From Burkholderiaceae bacterium (GTDB lineage Bacteria; Pseudomonadota; Gammaproteobacteria; Burkholderiales; Burkholderiaceae): DNA of 6,901 nt. The DNA lies in NCBI GenBank assembly GCA_023253905.1, contig JALREG010000062.1, forward strand, positions 1-6,901, given 5' to 3'. The notes under the pieces are model-generated. The model saw only the letters and a program-made list of their open reading frames with translations, made no database searches and was not told the DNA's origin. Positions 1-6,300 of this stretch are shown here, piece by piece. The stretch's first letter is position 1. Every line of letters begins with the position of its first letter. Position numbers and translations under genes: made by a program.

Positions 1-1
1 C

Positions 2-595
2 GCGGCGCGTCAGGATAGCCGCATCTTCAGCCTCATCGACAGCTTCGAGATGACGGACCCGACGGCGTACTTGCCGGTCGAGGCCGACTTGCCGGAGATG
101 CTCCTGTTCAGCGAGGCCACGTCGTCGAGCGCATCGGCGAACACCACGTCACCGACGGGGTCGAACCGCGTCACCGTGACGGCGGCCAAGCTCGGGATCA
201 ATCAGGTGTGGTCGGGCGAGCTGGACGAGGACAGCCTCATCCCGTTTGTGCCGTTCCTCCGGGGCCAGTTGACCAAGTCGGTGGCGCACTACATGGACAG
301 CCTCGTCCTAAACGGCGACACGACCACCGCGGCCACGGGCAACATCAACCACGACGACGCGGACCCGGCCGACACGAAGCACTACCTCGCGTTTGACGGC
401 ATCCGCCACGCGGGCATCGTGGACAATACGGCCAATTCCAAGTCGGCCGGTGGCCCGTTGACCTATGCCCTGCTCAAGGGCCAGCAGTCGCGCATGCGCT
501 CCGACACGTACTTCCAGGACTGGGGCCATCCGATCAACCCGGCCGACCTGATCTACGTGGCCGATCCGGACACTGCCGACAAGGCGGCCCAGCTT
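2..595 (+). CDS. Phage major capsid protein, HK97-like (fragment, both ends missing)
   Basis: This is an internal piece of a phage structural protein. The frame is already open at base 2, so the N-terminus lies outside the window; the ATG at 50 is an internal methionine. About 198 residues are visible. The stretch DEDSLIPFVPFLRGQL, followed by a helix ending in MDSLVLNGDTTT and then HYLAFDGIRH, is the pattern I associate with HK97-fold capsid proteins: spine helix, 'NGD' loop, then the peripheral and axial domain region. Homologous-looking sequence stops near DKAAQL (about 595). The frame stays open to a TAG at 755-757, but that tail is only the antisense of the isomerase gene. Leucine codons favour CTC and TTG and lysine is always AAG, whereas the genes to the right use mostly CTG. 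No other phage gene is visible. The family call rests on recognition by eye; the precise phage group is unknown. Confidence 0.72.
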
Positions 596-606
596 CACTC
601 GCGCTC
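590..606. other. Junction between phage capsid fragment and truncated isomerase gene
   Basis: Two convergent genes lose their 3' ends at the same point. The capsid reading (+) stops resembling a capsid after DKAAQL at about 595. The isomerase reading (-) ends in the sequence EIERE followed by TGA at 597-595, roughly 20 residues before the family's usual end. There is no intergenic space, terminator, integrase, att-like repeat or insertion sequence here. The breakpoint cannot be placed better than about 594-603. Either an assembly chimera or an illegitimate recombination event fits. Confidence 0.7.
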
Positions 607-1179
607 GATCTCGAGAAGCCGGGGCCAGCGGTTCAGATCAACCGCGAAACGGCGGGCGCTTTCAATCTGCGGCACCAGATACACATCGGCGAGCGTGGGT
701 TGGTTGCCCCAGCTGAAGCGGCTGCCCGCCGGCGAGTGTGCAAGAAACGCCATGTAGGCATCAAATCCATCGGCAATCCACTGGCCGCACCAGGCATTGA
801 CCGCGTCTTCATTGGCGCCGAACGAAGTGCGAAGCTGATTGAGGATGCGTCGGTTGTTCACCGGGTGAATGTCGCAGCCCACGATGGCGGCGAGTGCGCG
901 TACACGGGCGCGCGACACGGCGTCAGCAGGCAGAAGCGCGGGGTTGGGGTGGGTGTCCTCCAGCCACTCGAGTAGCGCGGGCGACTGCGCGAGCACCAGC
1001 GGGCCGTCGACCAGCGCGGGCACCAGGCCCTGAGGGTTGATGCTCCGGTACGCGTCGCCCAGATGCGCTTCCTTGCGCAGATCCACCGGTACGGTTTCAA
1101 ACGGCAGTCCCTTGAGAGCCAACGCAATGCGCAGCCGGTGCGAAGTGCCACTTCGGAAAAAGCCATAAAGTTTCATCAT
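595..1179 (-). CDS. nagL: Glutathione-dependent maleylpyruvate isomerase (zeta-class GST), C-terminally truncated
   Basis: This cytosolic enzyme would convert maleylpyruvate to fumarylpyruvate with glutathione as cofactor, the step after gentisate ring cleavage. The 194 residues show an N-terminal thioredoxin-like half, with KLYGFFRSGTSHRLRIAL at 3-20 and QSPA at 65-68 (glutathione contact), and then an all-helical half. The stretch from VRALAAIVGCDIHP to NNRRIL at 93-112 and ESARRF at 173-178 closely match my memory of Ralstonia NagL, including arginines I recall lining its active site (R9, R110/R111, R176/R177). Maleylacetoacetate isomerase is the alternative, but these motifs and the hydroxylase upstream favour maleylpyruvate. 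The start at 1179 overlaps the hydroxylase stop as ATGA, with AAGGAG at 1193-1188 and an 8-nt spacing; the ATG at 1176 is possible. Family members run to about 212 residues, so the last ~20 are missing at the phage junction. The product may misfold. Confidence 0.85.
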   Translation of the reverse strand: MMKLYGFFRSGTSHRLRIALALKGLPFETVPVDLRKEAHLGDAYRSINPQGLVPALVDGPLVLAQSPALLEWLEDTHPNPALLPADAVSRARVRALAAIVGCDIHPVNNRRILNQLRTSFGANEDAVNAWCGQWIADGFDAYMAFLAHSPAGSRFSWGNQPTLADVYLVPQIESARRFAVDLNRWPRLLEIERE

Positions 1180-2405
1180 GTCGCGGACTCCTTGGTGCGC
1201 AGGTGTTCGAGGGCGGACAGGCAGTTGCTGGCGTTCCAGCCGTATAGCCACTCCATGGCGTCGTAAAAGCGCTCGGTGCTGCGGCCACGCCAGAGGTCGT
1301 TTCGTACCAGCCGTTCAACGCCGTGCGCGTGATAGATGCGGCCCATGTCGCGAGCGCCGAGCACGACCCGGGCTGTTCGCGCCACGCGGGCTCGCTGATA
1401 GAGATCGAACCCGCGCACCATATCGTCGTTAGCCACACGCAGCGCCTCGCCCAGCGTTACCGCGTCTTCCATCGCCATCCCGGCGCCCTGGGCCAGGTAT
1501 TGAGTCATTGGATGAGCGGCGTCACCCAGCAAGGTTGTTCGACCAAACGACCACCGGCCAATCGGGTTGCGGTCGGCGGTGGCCCAGCGTCGCCAGGACT
1601 TGGGCAGCTCGATGAGCTGACGGGCACGCGGGCAGACATCCTTGAAGTAGCTCTGCACTTCTTCGCGGCTGCCGTCGGTCACGCTCCACTGTTCCTGCTG
1701 GCGGCTGTGAAACGTGACCACCACGTTGTACTGCTCGCCGCCGCGGAGCGGGTAGTGCACCAGATGACAGTTGGGACCGACCCAGATACTCGCTGCGTTC
1801 CATTGAAGATCGGCTGGGAAATCATTGCGATCGACCACCGCACGGTAGACCACGTGACCGGTCACGCGAGGCGGATCGCCCACGTACTGTTCGCGGGCAA
1901 CCGACTTCACCCCGTCGGCGGCTACCAGCGCCGCGCCGCGATGTCGAATGCCCTTCTGATCGATCAGGGTGATGCCCGACTCATCCTGCTCGATCGCGGT
2001 CACACGGGTGGAGGTGAGGAAATCGATACGACCGGTTTCGAGCGCACCCTCCAGTAGCGAGGTATGCACGTCCACCCTGTGAATGACCGCGTAGGGGTTG
2101 CCAAAGCGTGCGCGAAAGGCCTCGCCGGTGGGAATGCGGCCGACGCAGTATTCGTCGATCGCGTCATGCATGACCAGTTCATCGGTGTACACCGCCCGAC
2201 CGCGAGCCTTGGGGCCGACGCCCAGCGCGTCGAGTGCATGAAATGCATTCGGGCCAAGTTGAATGCCGGCACCGATTTCGCCGATTTCGGGCGACTGCTC
2301 GAGCACACGAACACGAAAGCCGCGACGGGTAAGGGCGAGCGCTGCGGCAAGGCCCCCGATGCCGCCGCCGGCCACCAGGATGGGAAGCGTAGAGGTATTC
2401 ATCAT
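1176..2405 (-). CDS. nagX: 3-hydroxybenzoate 6-hydroxylase (FAD-dependent monooxygenase)
   Basis: This is a single-component flavoprotein hydroxylase. By family it turns 3-hydroxybenzoate, NAD(P)H and O2 into gentisate in the cytosol. The 409 residues carry the FAD/ADP-binding GGGIGG at 13-18, the DG motif in AADGVKSVAR at 162-171, and the flavin-contacting GDAAHPM at 294-300. The stretches TGHVVYRAVV, HLVHYPLRGG and WRRWATADR are typical of the XlnD/NagX/MhbM type rather than of plain salicylate 1-hydroxylases. Y105, H214 and Q302 sit where I recall the substrate-contacting Tyr, His and Gln of the Rhodococcus enzyme. Two ATGs in tandem (2405, 2402) are candidate starts. An in-frame TTG at 2438 would add 11 unlikely residues. 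No clear Shine-Dalgarno is visible. It lies 87 nt downstream of the exporter and overlaps the isomerase by 4 nt, so those two are probably translationally coupled. 6-hydroxylation of a related aromatic acid remains possible. Confidence 0.85.
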   Translation of the reverse strand: MMNTSTLPILVAGGGIGGLAAALALTRRGFRVRVLEQSPEIGEIGAGIQLGPNAFHALDALGVGPKARGRAVYTDELVMHDAIDEYCVGRIPTGEAFRARFGNPYAVIHRVDVHTSLLEGALETGRIDFLTSTRVTAIEQDESGITLIDQKGIRHRGAALVAADGVKSVAREQYVGDPPRVTGHVVYRAVVDRNDFPADLQWNAASIWVGPNCHLVHYPLRGGEQYNVVVTFHSRQQEQWSVTDGSREEVQSYFKDVCPRARQLIELPKSWRRWATADRNPIGRWSFGRTTLLGDAAHPMTQYLAQGAGMAMEDAVTLGEALRVANDDMVRGFDLYQRARVARTARVVLGARDMGRIYHAHGVERLVRNDLWRGRSTERFYDAMEWLYGWNASNCLSALEHLRTKESAT

Positions 2406-2492
2406 GCAAAGGCTAAGCAAATCCGGGGCCCTGCGCAAACCCGAGCCAGTGTCCGATGGGCTTGGCGATGGTGGCCAGCCGCTACTCGTGCT

Positions 2493-3107
2493 TCAGCGCA
2501 CCAGAATCATTCGAAGCCCGAAGCCGATCATGACCAGCCCTGCGAGTCGATTGAGCCACAGCCCGAGCCGAGGCCGGCTGCCCCAACGCTCAGACACCCG
2601 GATCACCACACTGCAGAGAATCAGGCCATAAAGAAAGGTAAGGAGGGCGGCGATGAGTGCCATGACCGCGAAGGTCATCAGCCCCCGATGCTGTTGGGGA
2701 TCGATGAAGAGCGGGAAAAAAGCGAGGTAGAACACGATCGCCTTGGGGTTCAGCACCGTGATCAGCATGGACTGCCGAAAATAATGACCAGCGGGAATAT
2801 TGACGACCGCAGCGCCGGTTTCGCTCGAGCGGATGAGACGCACGCCGAGCCAGATCAGGTAGAGGGCACCCGCCCACTGCAGCAGACCAAACAGCACCGG
2901 CATGGCCAGTAGCAGCGCCGCCATACCTGCCACTGCCGCCCAGATCAGCACCTGGTCACCCGCGATCACGCCAAGCGTGGCGAGCAGCCCTCCGCGAAGT
3001 CCGCCCTGAGCGGTGGAGGTGAGCAGCGCAAGGTTGCCGGGGCCGGGGATTGCGAGAAATACGACAACGGCGAGCACGTAGGCACCGCTATCGGTCATGC
3101 CGAACAT
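2493..3107 (-). CDS. LysE/RhtB-family exporter
   Basis: This inner-membrane protein belongs to the LysE/RhtB efflux family, whose known members export amino acids or small polar metabolites by proton exchange. The 204 residues contain the family hallmarks: PGPGNLALL at 21-29 just after the first membrane segment, ALYLIWLGVRLIR at 81-93, and LNPKA at 119-123 ahead of the FYLAFFPLF segment. About six hydrophobic segments can be picked out, at roughly 8-24, 43-62, 64-86, 114-135, 145-168 and 186-203. The ATG at 3107 is the first good start, 36 nt after the crotonase stop on the same strand; the ATG at 3098 is an alternative. Neither has a strong ribosome site, so expression probably depends on read-through from the gene upstream. 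Its substrate is unknown. In this setting it may export an aromatic acid or pathway intermediate rather than an amino acid. Confidence 0.85.
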   Translation of the reverse strand: MFGMTDSGAYVLAVVVFLAIPGPGNLALLTSTAQGGLRGGLLATLGVIAGDQVLIWAAVAGMAALLLAMPVLFGLLQWAGALYLIWLGVRLIRSSETGAAVVNIPAGHYFRQSMLITVLNPKAIVFYLAFFPLFIDPQQHRGLMTFAVMALIAALLTFLYGLILCSVVIRVSERWGSRPRLGLWLNRLAGLVMIGFGLRMILVR

Positions 3108-3143
3108 GAACGGCGACCCGGGAGATGAGGGGGCAGTCGCGCC

Positions 3144-3932
3144 CTACTCACCGGTCCATTGCGGTGGCCGCTTGGCCACAAACGCGGCAACGCCCTCGCG
3201 GAAATCGGCGCTGGCATAGGTGAGCCGCACCAGATCATGGTCATCTGGCAGACTGGCCCCGGCAATGCGTCGCAGCCCCTCTTTGGAGACGCGCTGCGTG
3301 ATGGGGGCGAGCGCTGCCAGTTTGGCTGCCAAGTCGCGGGCCGTCTGTTCGATGGCCTCGGCCGGCACGATTTGCTGCAGATAGCCGCAGGAAAAGGCCT
3401 CGTCTGCCTCGAGAATCTCGGAGAGCAGCAGCATGCGCTTGACGCGTTGGGTACCGAAAGCATTCTGCAGCCGGGCAAGGTTGGCAATCGACAGGCAGTT
3501 ACCCAGGGTGCGCGCAATCGGCACGCCAAACTTCGCCGAGGGTGTTGCGATCCTGAAGTCGCAGCCGGTGGCAAGTGCGAGACCCCCTCCCACCGCCCAA
3601 CCCTCGATCACCGCGATGGTGGGCATGGGGAGCGTGGCAAATCCGCGTAGTGTCTGGTCGATTCGCTCCTCATAAGCGATGCCATCAGCACCGGCATCGC
3701 CCGAGCTTCCGAATTCCAGGAACTGCGCGATATCGGTTCCCGCAACAAAAGCCTGTCCGCCCGCACCGCGGAAAACGGCCACCCGCACCGAGCGATCCGA
3801 CTTCAGCCGCTCGCAGATGGCGGCCAGCTGGTTGTACATCGTCCAGGTCATGGCGTTGCGGGCCTGGGGGCGATCGAAGGTGATCCAGGCAATGCCTGAA
3901 TCGAGCACGAGGTGAACGGTTCCGTCGGACAT
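3144..3932 (-). CDS. Crotonase-superfamily protein (enoyl-CoA hydratase/isomerase-like) lacking the hydratase glutamates
   Basis: This soluble protein has the crotonase fold and presumably acts on an acyl-CoA or aryl-CoA thioester. With the ATG at 3932 it has 262 residues, the usual family length. Family features are DRPQARNAM at 20-28, the oxyanion-hole segment AGTDIAQF at 64-71, the second oxyanion loop GWAVGGGLALATGCD at 111-125, and KFGVPIARTLGN at 134-145. Aligned with rat mitochondrial hydratase, the two catalytic glutamates (E144, E164) are replaced by A119 and I139, so ordinary syn-hydration is unlikely. Isomerase, hydrolase, dehalogenase-type or decarboxylase chemistry remains open. 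An in-frame GTG at 3980 would add 16 residues, but homology appears to begin at MSDGTV; neither start has a strong ribosome site. It is the first gene of the minus-strand operon and is divergent from the amidohydrolase. Confidence 0.85.
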   Translation of the reverse strand: MSDGTVHLVLDSGIAWITFDRPQARNAMTWTMYNQLAAICERLKSDRSVRVAVFRGAGGQAFVAGTDIAQFLEFGSSGDAGADGIAYEERIDQTLRGFATLPMPTIAVIEGWAVGGGLALATGCDFRIATPSAKFGVPIARTLGNCLSIANLARLQNAFGTQRVKRMLLLSEILEADEAFSCGYLQQIVPAEAIEQTARDLAAKLAALAPITQRVSKEGLRRIAGASLPDDHDLVRLTYASADFREGVAAFVAKRPPQWTGE

Positions 3933-4126
3933 GATGAGATGGGCTGTCAGGTGAGGGGATCGGATATCGGGTGTTGTCACGCCAGATCTGGCCTGAGACG
4001 GGGGCTTTCCGTGGATGCACAGCCCGGCGACAATCGCATCCGATCGTAGCAGAGACGACAGCTTTGTTCTTTGCGCGGGCCCGGATGCCCCGGTTAACCG
4101 CGCCTCCCTATCATCAGGATCACATC
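3933..4126. promoter_or_regulatory. Divergent intergenic control region
   Basis: These 194 bp separate the crotonase (-) from the amidohydrolase (+), so promoters for both transcripts should lie here. It holds a perfect 12-bp palindrome at 3981-3992. An 8-bp palindrome GGTTAACC lies at 4092-4099. Longer inverted arms GCGCGG (4073-4078) and CCGCGC (4098-4103) lie just before the amidohydrolase ribosome site. No convincing -35/-10 pair could be assigned on either strand. The weak pair TTGCGC (4071-4076) / GTTAAC (4093-4098) is the best on the plus strand. Confidence 0.5.
3981..3992. promoter_or_regulatory. Perfect 12-bp palindrome, possible operator
   Basis: GCCAGATCTGGC is its own reverse complement. 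It lies in the divergent region, 49 bp upstream of the preferred crotonase start and about 135 bp upstream of the amidohydrolase start. It does not resemble the palindrome in front of the LacI-type gene, so a different regulator would be implied. A chance palindrome is possible. Confidence 0.3.
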
Positions 4127-5107
4127 ATGACCGTCATCGACATTCATACCCATATGTTCACCGAAAAATGGCTGGACCTGCTGAAATCGCGAGGCGGCGA
4201 ATTCAACCTGCAGATTCGGCCCGACGGCAAGCAGGAGATCTTTCGCGGTACCACGCCGGTGGTGATCCCGCAGATTGGGCATTTCGACTACGAGCTGCGG
4301 ATTCGCGAGATGGACCGCTACGGCATTGACCTGTCGATCGTATCGCTCACCTGCCCGAATGTTTACTGGGGCGACGAGGCCACCAGCGCGCTGGCTGCGC
4401 GCGAGTCCAATGACTCGATGGCGGCTGCGCAGTCGCGCTGGCCGGAGCGGATCCGGTGGTTTACCTCGCTACCCTGGGAATATCCGCAGGCTGCGGTGAC
4501 CGAACTGCGGCGGACGGTGGCTAACGGTGCAGTCGGCGTGATGGTGCTCGGCAACATTGCCGGGAAAAGCCTCACCGATGAGTGCTTCGCGCCGGTCTGG
4601 GCCGAGATCGATGCGCTGGCGCTTCCCGTGCTGGTTCATCCCACCGATCCTCTGGGCGCGGAGAAAATGGGCATCATTCCGCACAACCTGTTCTGGTCGG
4701 TGGGTTTTACCTACGACACGACGCTGGCAGTCGCGAAGATGATCTTCCATGGCTTCTTCGACCGCTACCCGAACCTGAAACTGATCGCCTCGCACGGTGG
4801 CGGCATGCTGCCTTATCTGGTGGGGCGGTTCGAGATGGGCGACCGGGTGGAATTCGACCATCTGCGAGAAATCCGCCGTAAGCCTACCGATTACTTGCGC
4901 CATATCTTCTACGACAGCATCACCTACGATCTCGCGCCGCTGCGCTATCTGATCGATGTGGTCGGAGAAAGCCAGGTGATGTTAGGCACCGACTGGCCGC
5001 ATCGCGTGCACGAGGCCGACGTGGCGACCAAACGGCTCGATGCGCTGCCCGAGAGCCAGCGGCGTGCGATCGCAGCAGACAACGCGCTGCAGGTGTTCAG
5101 GCTGTAG
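4127..5107 (+). CDS. ACMSD-type amidohydrolase/decarboxylase (Amidohydro_2 family)
   Basis: This soluble metal-dependent TIM-barrel enzyme belongs to the family that includes aminocarboxymuconate-semialdehyde decarboxylase, gamma-resorcylate decarboxylase and 5-carboxyvanillate decarboxylase. Decarboxylation or hydrolysis of an aromatic or muconic acid is therefore the likely chemistry. The 326 residues show every metal-ligand motif in order: HTH at 7-9 on strand 1, H171 in VLVHPTDP, H223 in ASHGGG, and D289 in GTDWPH. The helix REMDRYGIDL at 60-69 matches the ACMSD N-terminal part. The ATG at 4127 follows AGGA (4116-4119) with 7-nt spacing. The open frame extends upstream to 3971, but those residues do not look like protein of this family. 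It faces away from the crotonase and precedes the repressor by 116 nt. The exact substrate is unknown; position beside 3-hydroxybenzoate genes suggests a substituted benzoate or its ring-cleavage product. Confidence 0.87.
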   Translation: MTVIDIHTHMFTEKWLDLLKSRGGEFNLQIRPDGKQEIFRGTTPVVIPQIGHFDYELRIREMDRYGIDLSIVSLTCPNVYWGDEATSALAARESNDSMAAAQSRWPERIRWFTSLPWEYPQAAVTELRRTVANGAVGVMVLGNIAGKSLTDECFAPVWAEIDALALPVLVHPTDPLGAEKMGIIPHNLFWSVGFTYDTTLAVAKMIFHGFFDRYPNLKLIASHGGGMLPYLVGRFEMGDRVEFDHLREIRRKPTDYLRHIFYDSITYDLAPLRYLIDVVGESQVMLGTDWPHRVHEADVATKRLDALPESQRRAIAADNALQVFRL

Positions 5108-5121
5108 CGCCCCGGGCGGAG

Positions 5122-5136
5122 GCGGGCACCGCCCGC
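5122..5136. terminator. Short GC-rich hairpin after the amidohydrolase, without a T-run
   Basis: Arms GCGGGC (5122-5127) and GCCCGC (5131-5136) enclose a 3-nt loop, 14 nt after the amidohydrolase stop. There is no run of T directly behind it; the next T-rich stretch is at 5151-5154. It may act as an inefficient terminator or an mRNA-stabilising end, allowing some read-through into the repressor gene. Confidence 0.3.
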
Positions 5137-5141
5137 AGGGC

Positions 5142-5170
5142 TTGCATACGTTTTGCGTTACTGCCAGAAT
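5142..5170 (+). promoter_or_regulatory. Candidate promoter of the LacI-type regulator gene
   Basis: TTGCAT (5142-5147) and CAGAAT (5165-5170) are separated by 17 nt and match the sigma-70 boxes at 3 and 4 of 6 positions. The predicted transcription start, about 5176-5178, falls inside the palindrome at 5171-5192. That arrangement suits autorepression. The -35-like box also belongs to a second copy of the palindrome's half-site. Confidence 0.35.
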
Positions 5171-5192
5171 GCTTTGCATACCTATGCAAAGC
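5171..5192. promoter_or_regulatory. 22-bp palindromic operator upstream of the LacI-type regulator
   Basis: Two perfect 10-bp inverted arms, GCTTTGCATA (5171-5180) and TATGCAAAGC (5183-5192), flank a CC centre. Size and symmetry fit a LacI-family dimer site, although most family operators have a central CG. The left-arm core TTGCATAC recurs at 5142-5149, 32 bp upstream (about three helical turns), where it is followed by G and an imperfect right half. The palindrome lies 31 bp before the repressor start codon. Autoregulation by the downstream gene product is the simplest reading. Confidence 0.65.
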
Positions 5193-5223
5193 CCCCTGCC
5201 GCCAAGCGTGCCGGAGGGCGTCT

Positions 5224-6300
5224 TTGGAGACAGCCTTGCCCGGCGATCGGGTCAGTTCCATTGATGTGGCGCGCCATGCCGGGGTATCTCAATCGGCGGT
5301 CAGCCGCACCTTTACGCCTGGAGCCAGCGTAGGCGCTGCCACCCGTGCAAAGGTTTTACGCGCGGCGCAGGTGCTGGGCTATGAGCCCAATGCGCTTGCC
5401 CGCAGCCTTATCACCGGACGATCACGCATCATCGGCCTGGTGGTGTCGCAACTCGACAATCTTTTCTATCCGACCGTGCTTGAGCACCTCAGCCGGCGTT
5501 TGCAGGCCGACGGCTTTCACCTGCTCATGTTTGTGGCCGACGACACCGACTCAGATTCGCTGGTGGAGAACATGCTCCAGTATCGGGTCGATGGCATCGT
5601 GCTGGGCGCTGTCACGCTGTCGTCGGCGCTCGCGCAGCGCTGCACCGCAGCCGGTATCCCGGTGGTGCTCTTCAACCGGGTCATGGCAAGACGCCGCGGC
5701 TCGCCCGCGGTCAGCTCGGTTCGCGGTGACAATGTCCGTGGTGGGCGGTTGCTCGCGCAGCACCTGATCGCGCTGGGTCATTCGAGAATCGCCTTTATCG
5801 CCGGCCGCGAAGACTCCTCGACCAACCTCGAACGTGAACGTGGCTTGATCCAGGGTCTTGCTCAGGGCTCACAGCACCTGTTCGCGCGTGCAGTGGGGGG
5901 GTATGACGCCGACCAGGCCGCCGAGGCAACCCGGGCGCTGTTTCGCTCGCGCCGGAAGGCTCCGGATGCGGTCTTTGCAGCTAGTGACCAGATGGCACTC
6001 GCCGTCATCGACACCCTGCGTCACCAGCTTTCGGTGCGCGTGCCTGAAGAGGTGTCGGTGGTGGGCTTCGACAATGTGCCGCAGTCTTGCTGGCCCGCTT
6101 ATCAGCTGACCACCTTCGAGCAGCCCGTTGCCCCCATGGTAGAAGCCACCGTCACGCTGCTTCTGGAGCAGATTCGAAGCGGCGCGTTGCGATCGCAGTC
6201 ACTTATTGTGCGCGGTCAACTCTGCGTGCGAGCAACCACCCGAATGCGTACCCGTGCTTCGTCCAACCGTCTCGCCCAACCTACCGATCCCCGATCATGA
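5224..6300 (+). CDS. LacI-family transcriptional regulator
   Basis: This DNA-binding repressor should sense a small molecule with its periplasmic-binding-protein-like core. The 358 residues begin with a helix-turn-helix at about 12-31 (SIDVARHAGVSQSAVSRTFT). The conserved VLRAAQVLGYEPNALARSL at 44-62 includes the hinge helix with its minor-groove leucine. The core follows from about 69 (IIGLVVSQLDNLFYPTVL), with FAASDQMALAVIDTL at 251-265 and VPEEVSVVGFDNVP at 273-286. The start is a TTG at 5224 with GGAGGG at 5213-5218, 5 nt before it; there is no ATG in frame upstream. The C-terminal tail after about 340 is arginine- and serine-rich and probably disordered. Its stop overlaps the next gene as ATGA. 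Family members mostly sense sugars or purines, so a regulator of aromatic catabolism would be unusual; the effector cannot be deduced. Confidence 0.93.
   Translation: METALPGDRVSSIDVARHAGVSQSAVSRTFTPGASVGAATRAKVLRAAQVLGYEPNALARSLITGRSRIIGLVVSQLDNLFYPTVLEHLSRRLQADGFHLLMFVADDTDSDSLVENMLQYRVDGIVLGAVTLSSALAQRCTAAGIPVVLFNRVMARRRGSPAVSSVRGDNVRGGRLLAQHLIALGHSRIAFIAGREDSSTNLERERGLIQGLAQGSQHLFARAVGGYDADQAAEATRALFRSRRKAPDAVFAASDQMALAVIDTLRHQLSVRVPEEVSVVGFDNVPQSCWPAYQLTTFEQPVAPMVEATVTLLLEQIRSGALRSQSLIVRGQLCVRATTRMRTRASSNRLAQPTDPRS

Noticed and set aside
2..595. Presence of an integrated prophage
   Set aside because: Only one broken structural gene is visible, with no integrase, portal, terminase, tail genes or attachment site. 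The abrupt junction fits a chimera at least as well.
596..757. Continuation of the capsid frame past the junction to the TAG at 755-757
   Set aside because: The residues are simply the reverse complement of isomerase codons and show no capsid character. The true capsid 3' part is missing.
1323..2057. Plus-strand open frame (244 codons) inside the hydroxylase gene
   Set aside because: The antisense strand carries the conserved flavoprotein motifs, and this frame shows none.
2406..2492. Short minus-strand frame between exporter and hydroxylase (about 22 codons between two stops)
   Set aside because: It reads like plausible protein but has no start codon or ribosome site and is too short to judge. 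It may be chance or a decayed remnant.
2064..2912. Long plus-strand open frame (282 codons) opposite the hydroxylase and exporter genes
   Set aside because: Its protein is low-complexity and rich in His, Pro and Arg, has no recognisable motif, spans the antisense of two well-supported genes and their gap, and has no ribosome site. It is a high-GC antisense artefact.
4092..4099. GGTTAACC as an operator or attachment core
   Set aside because: An 8-bp palindrome is expected by chance at this scale, and no second copy or partner site was found.
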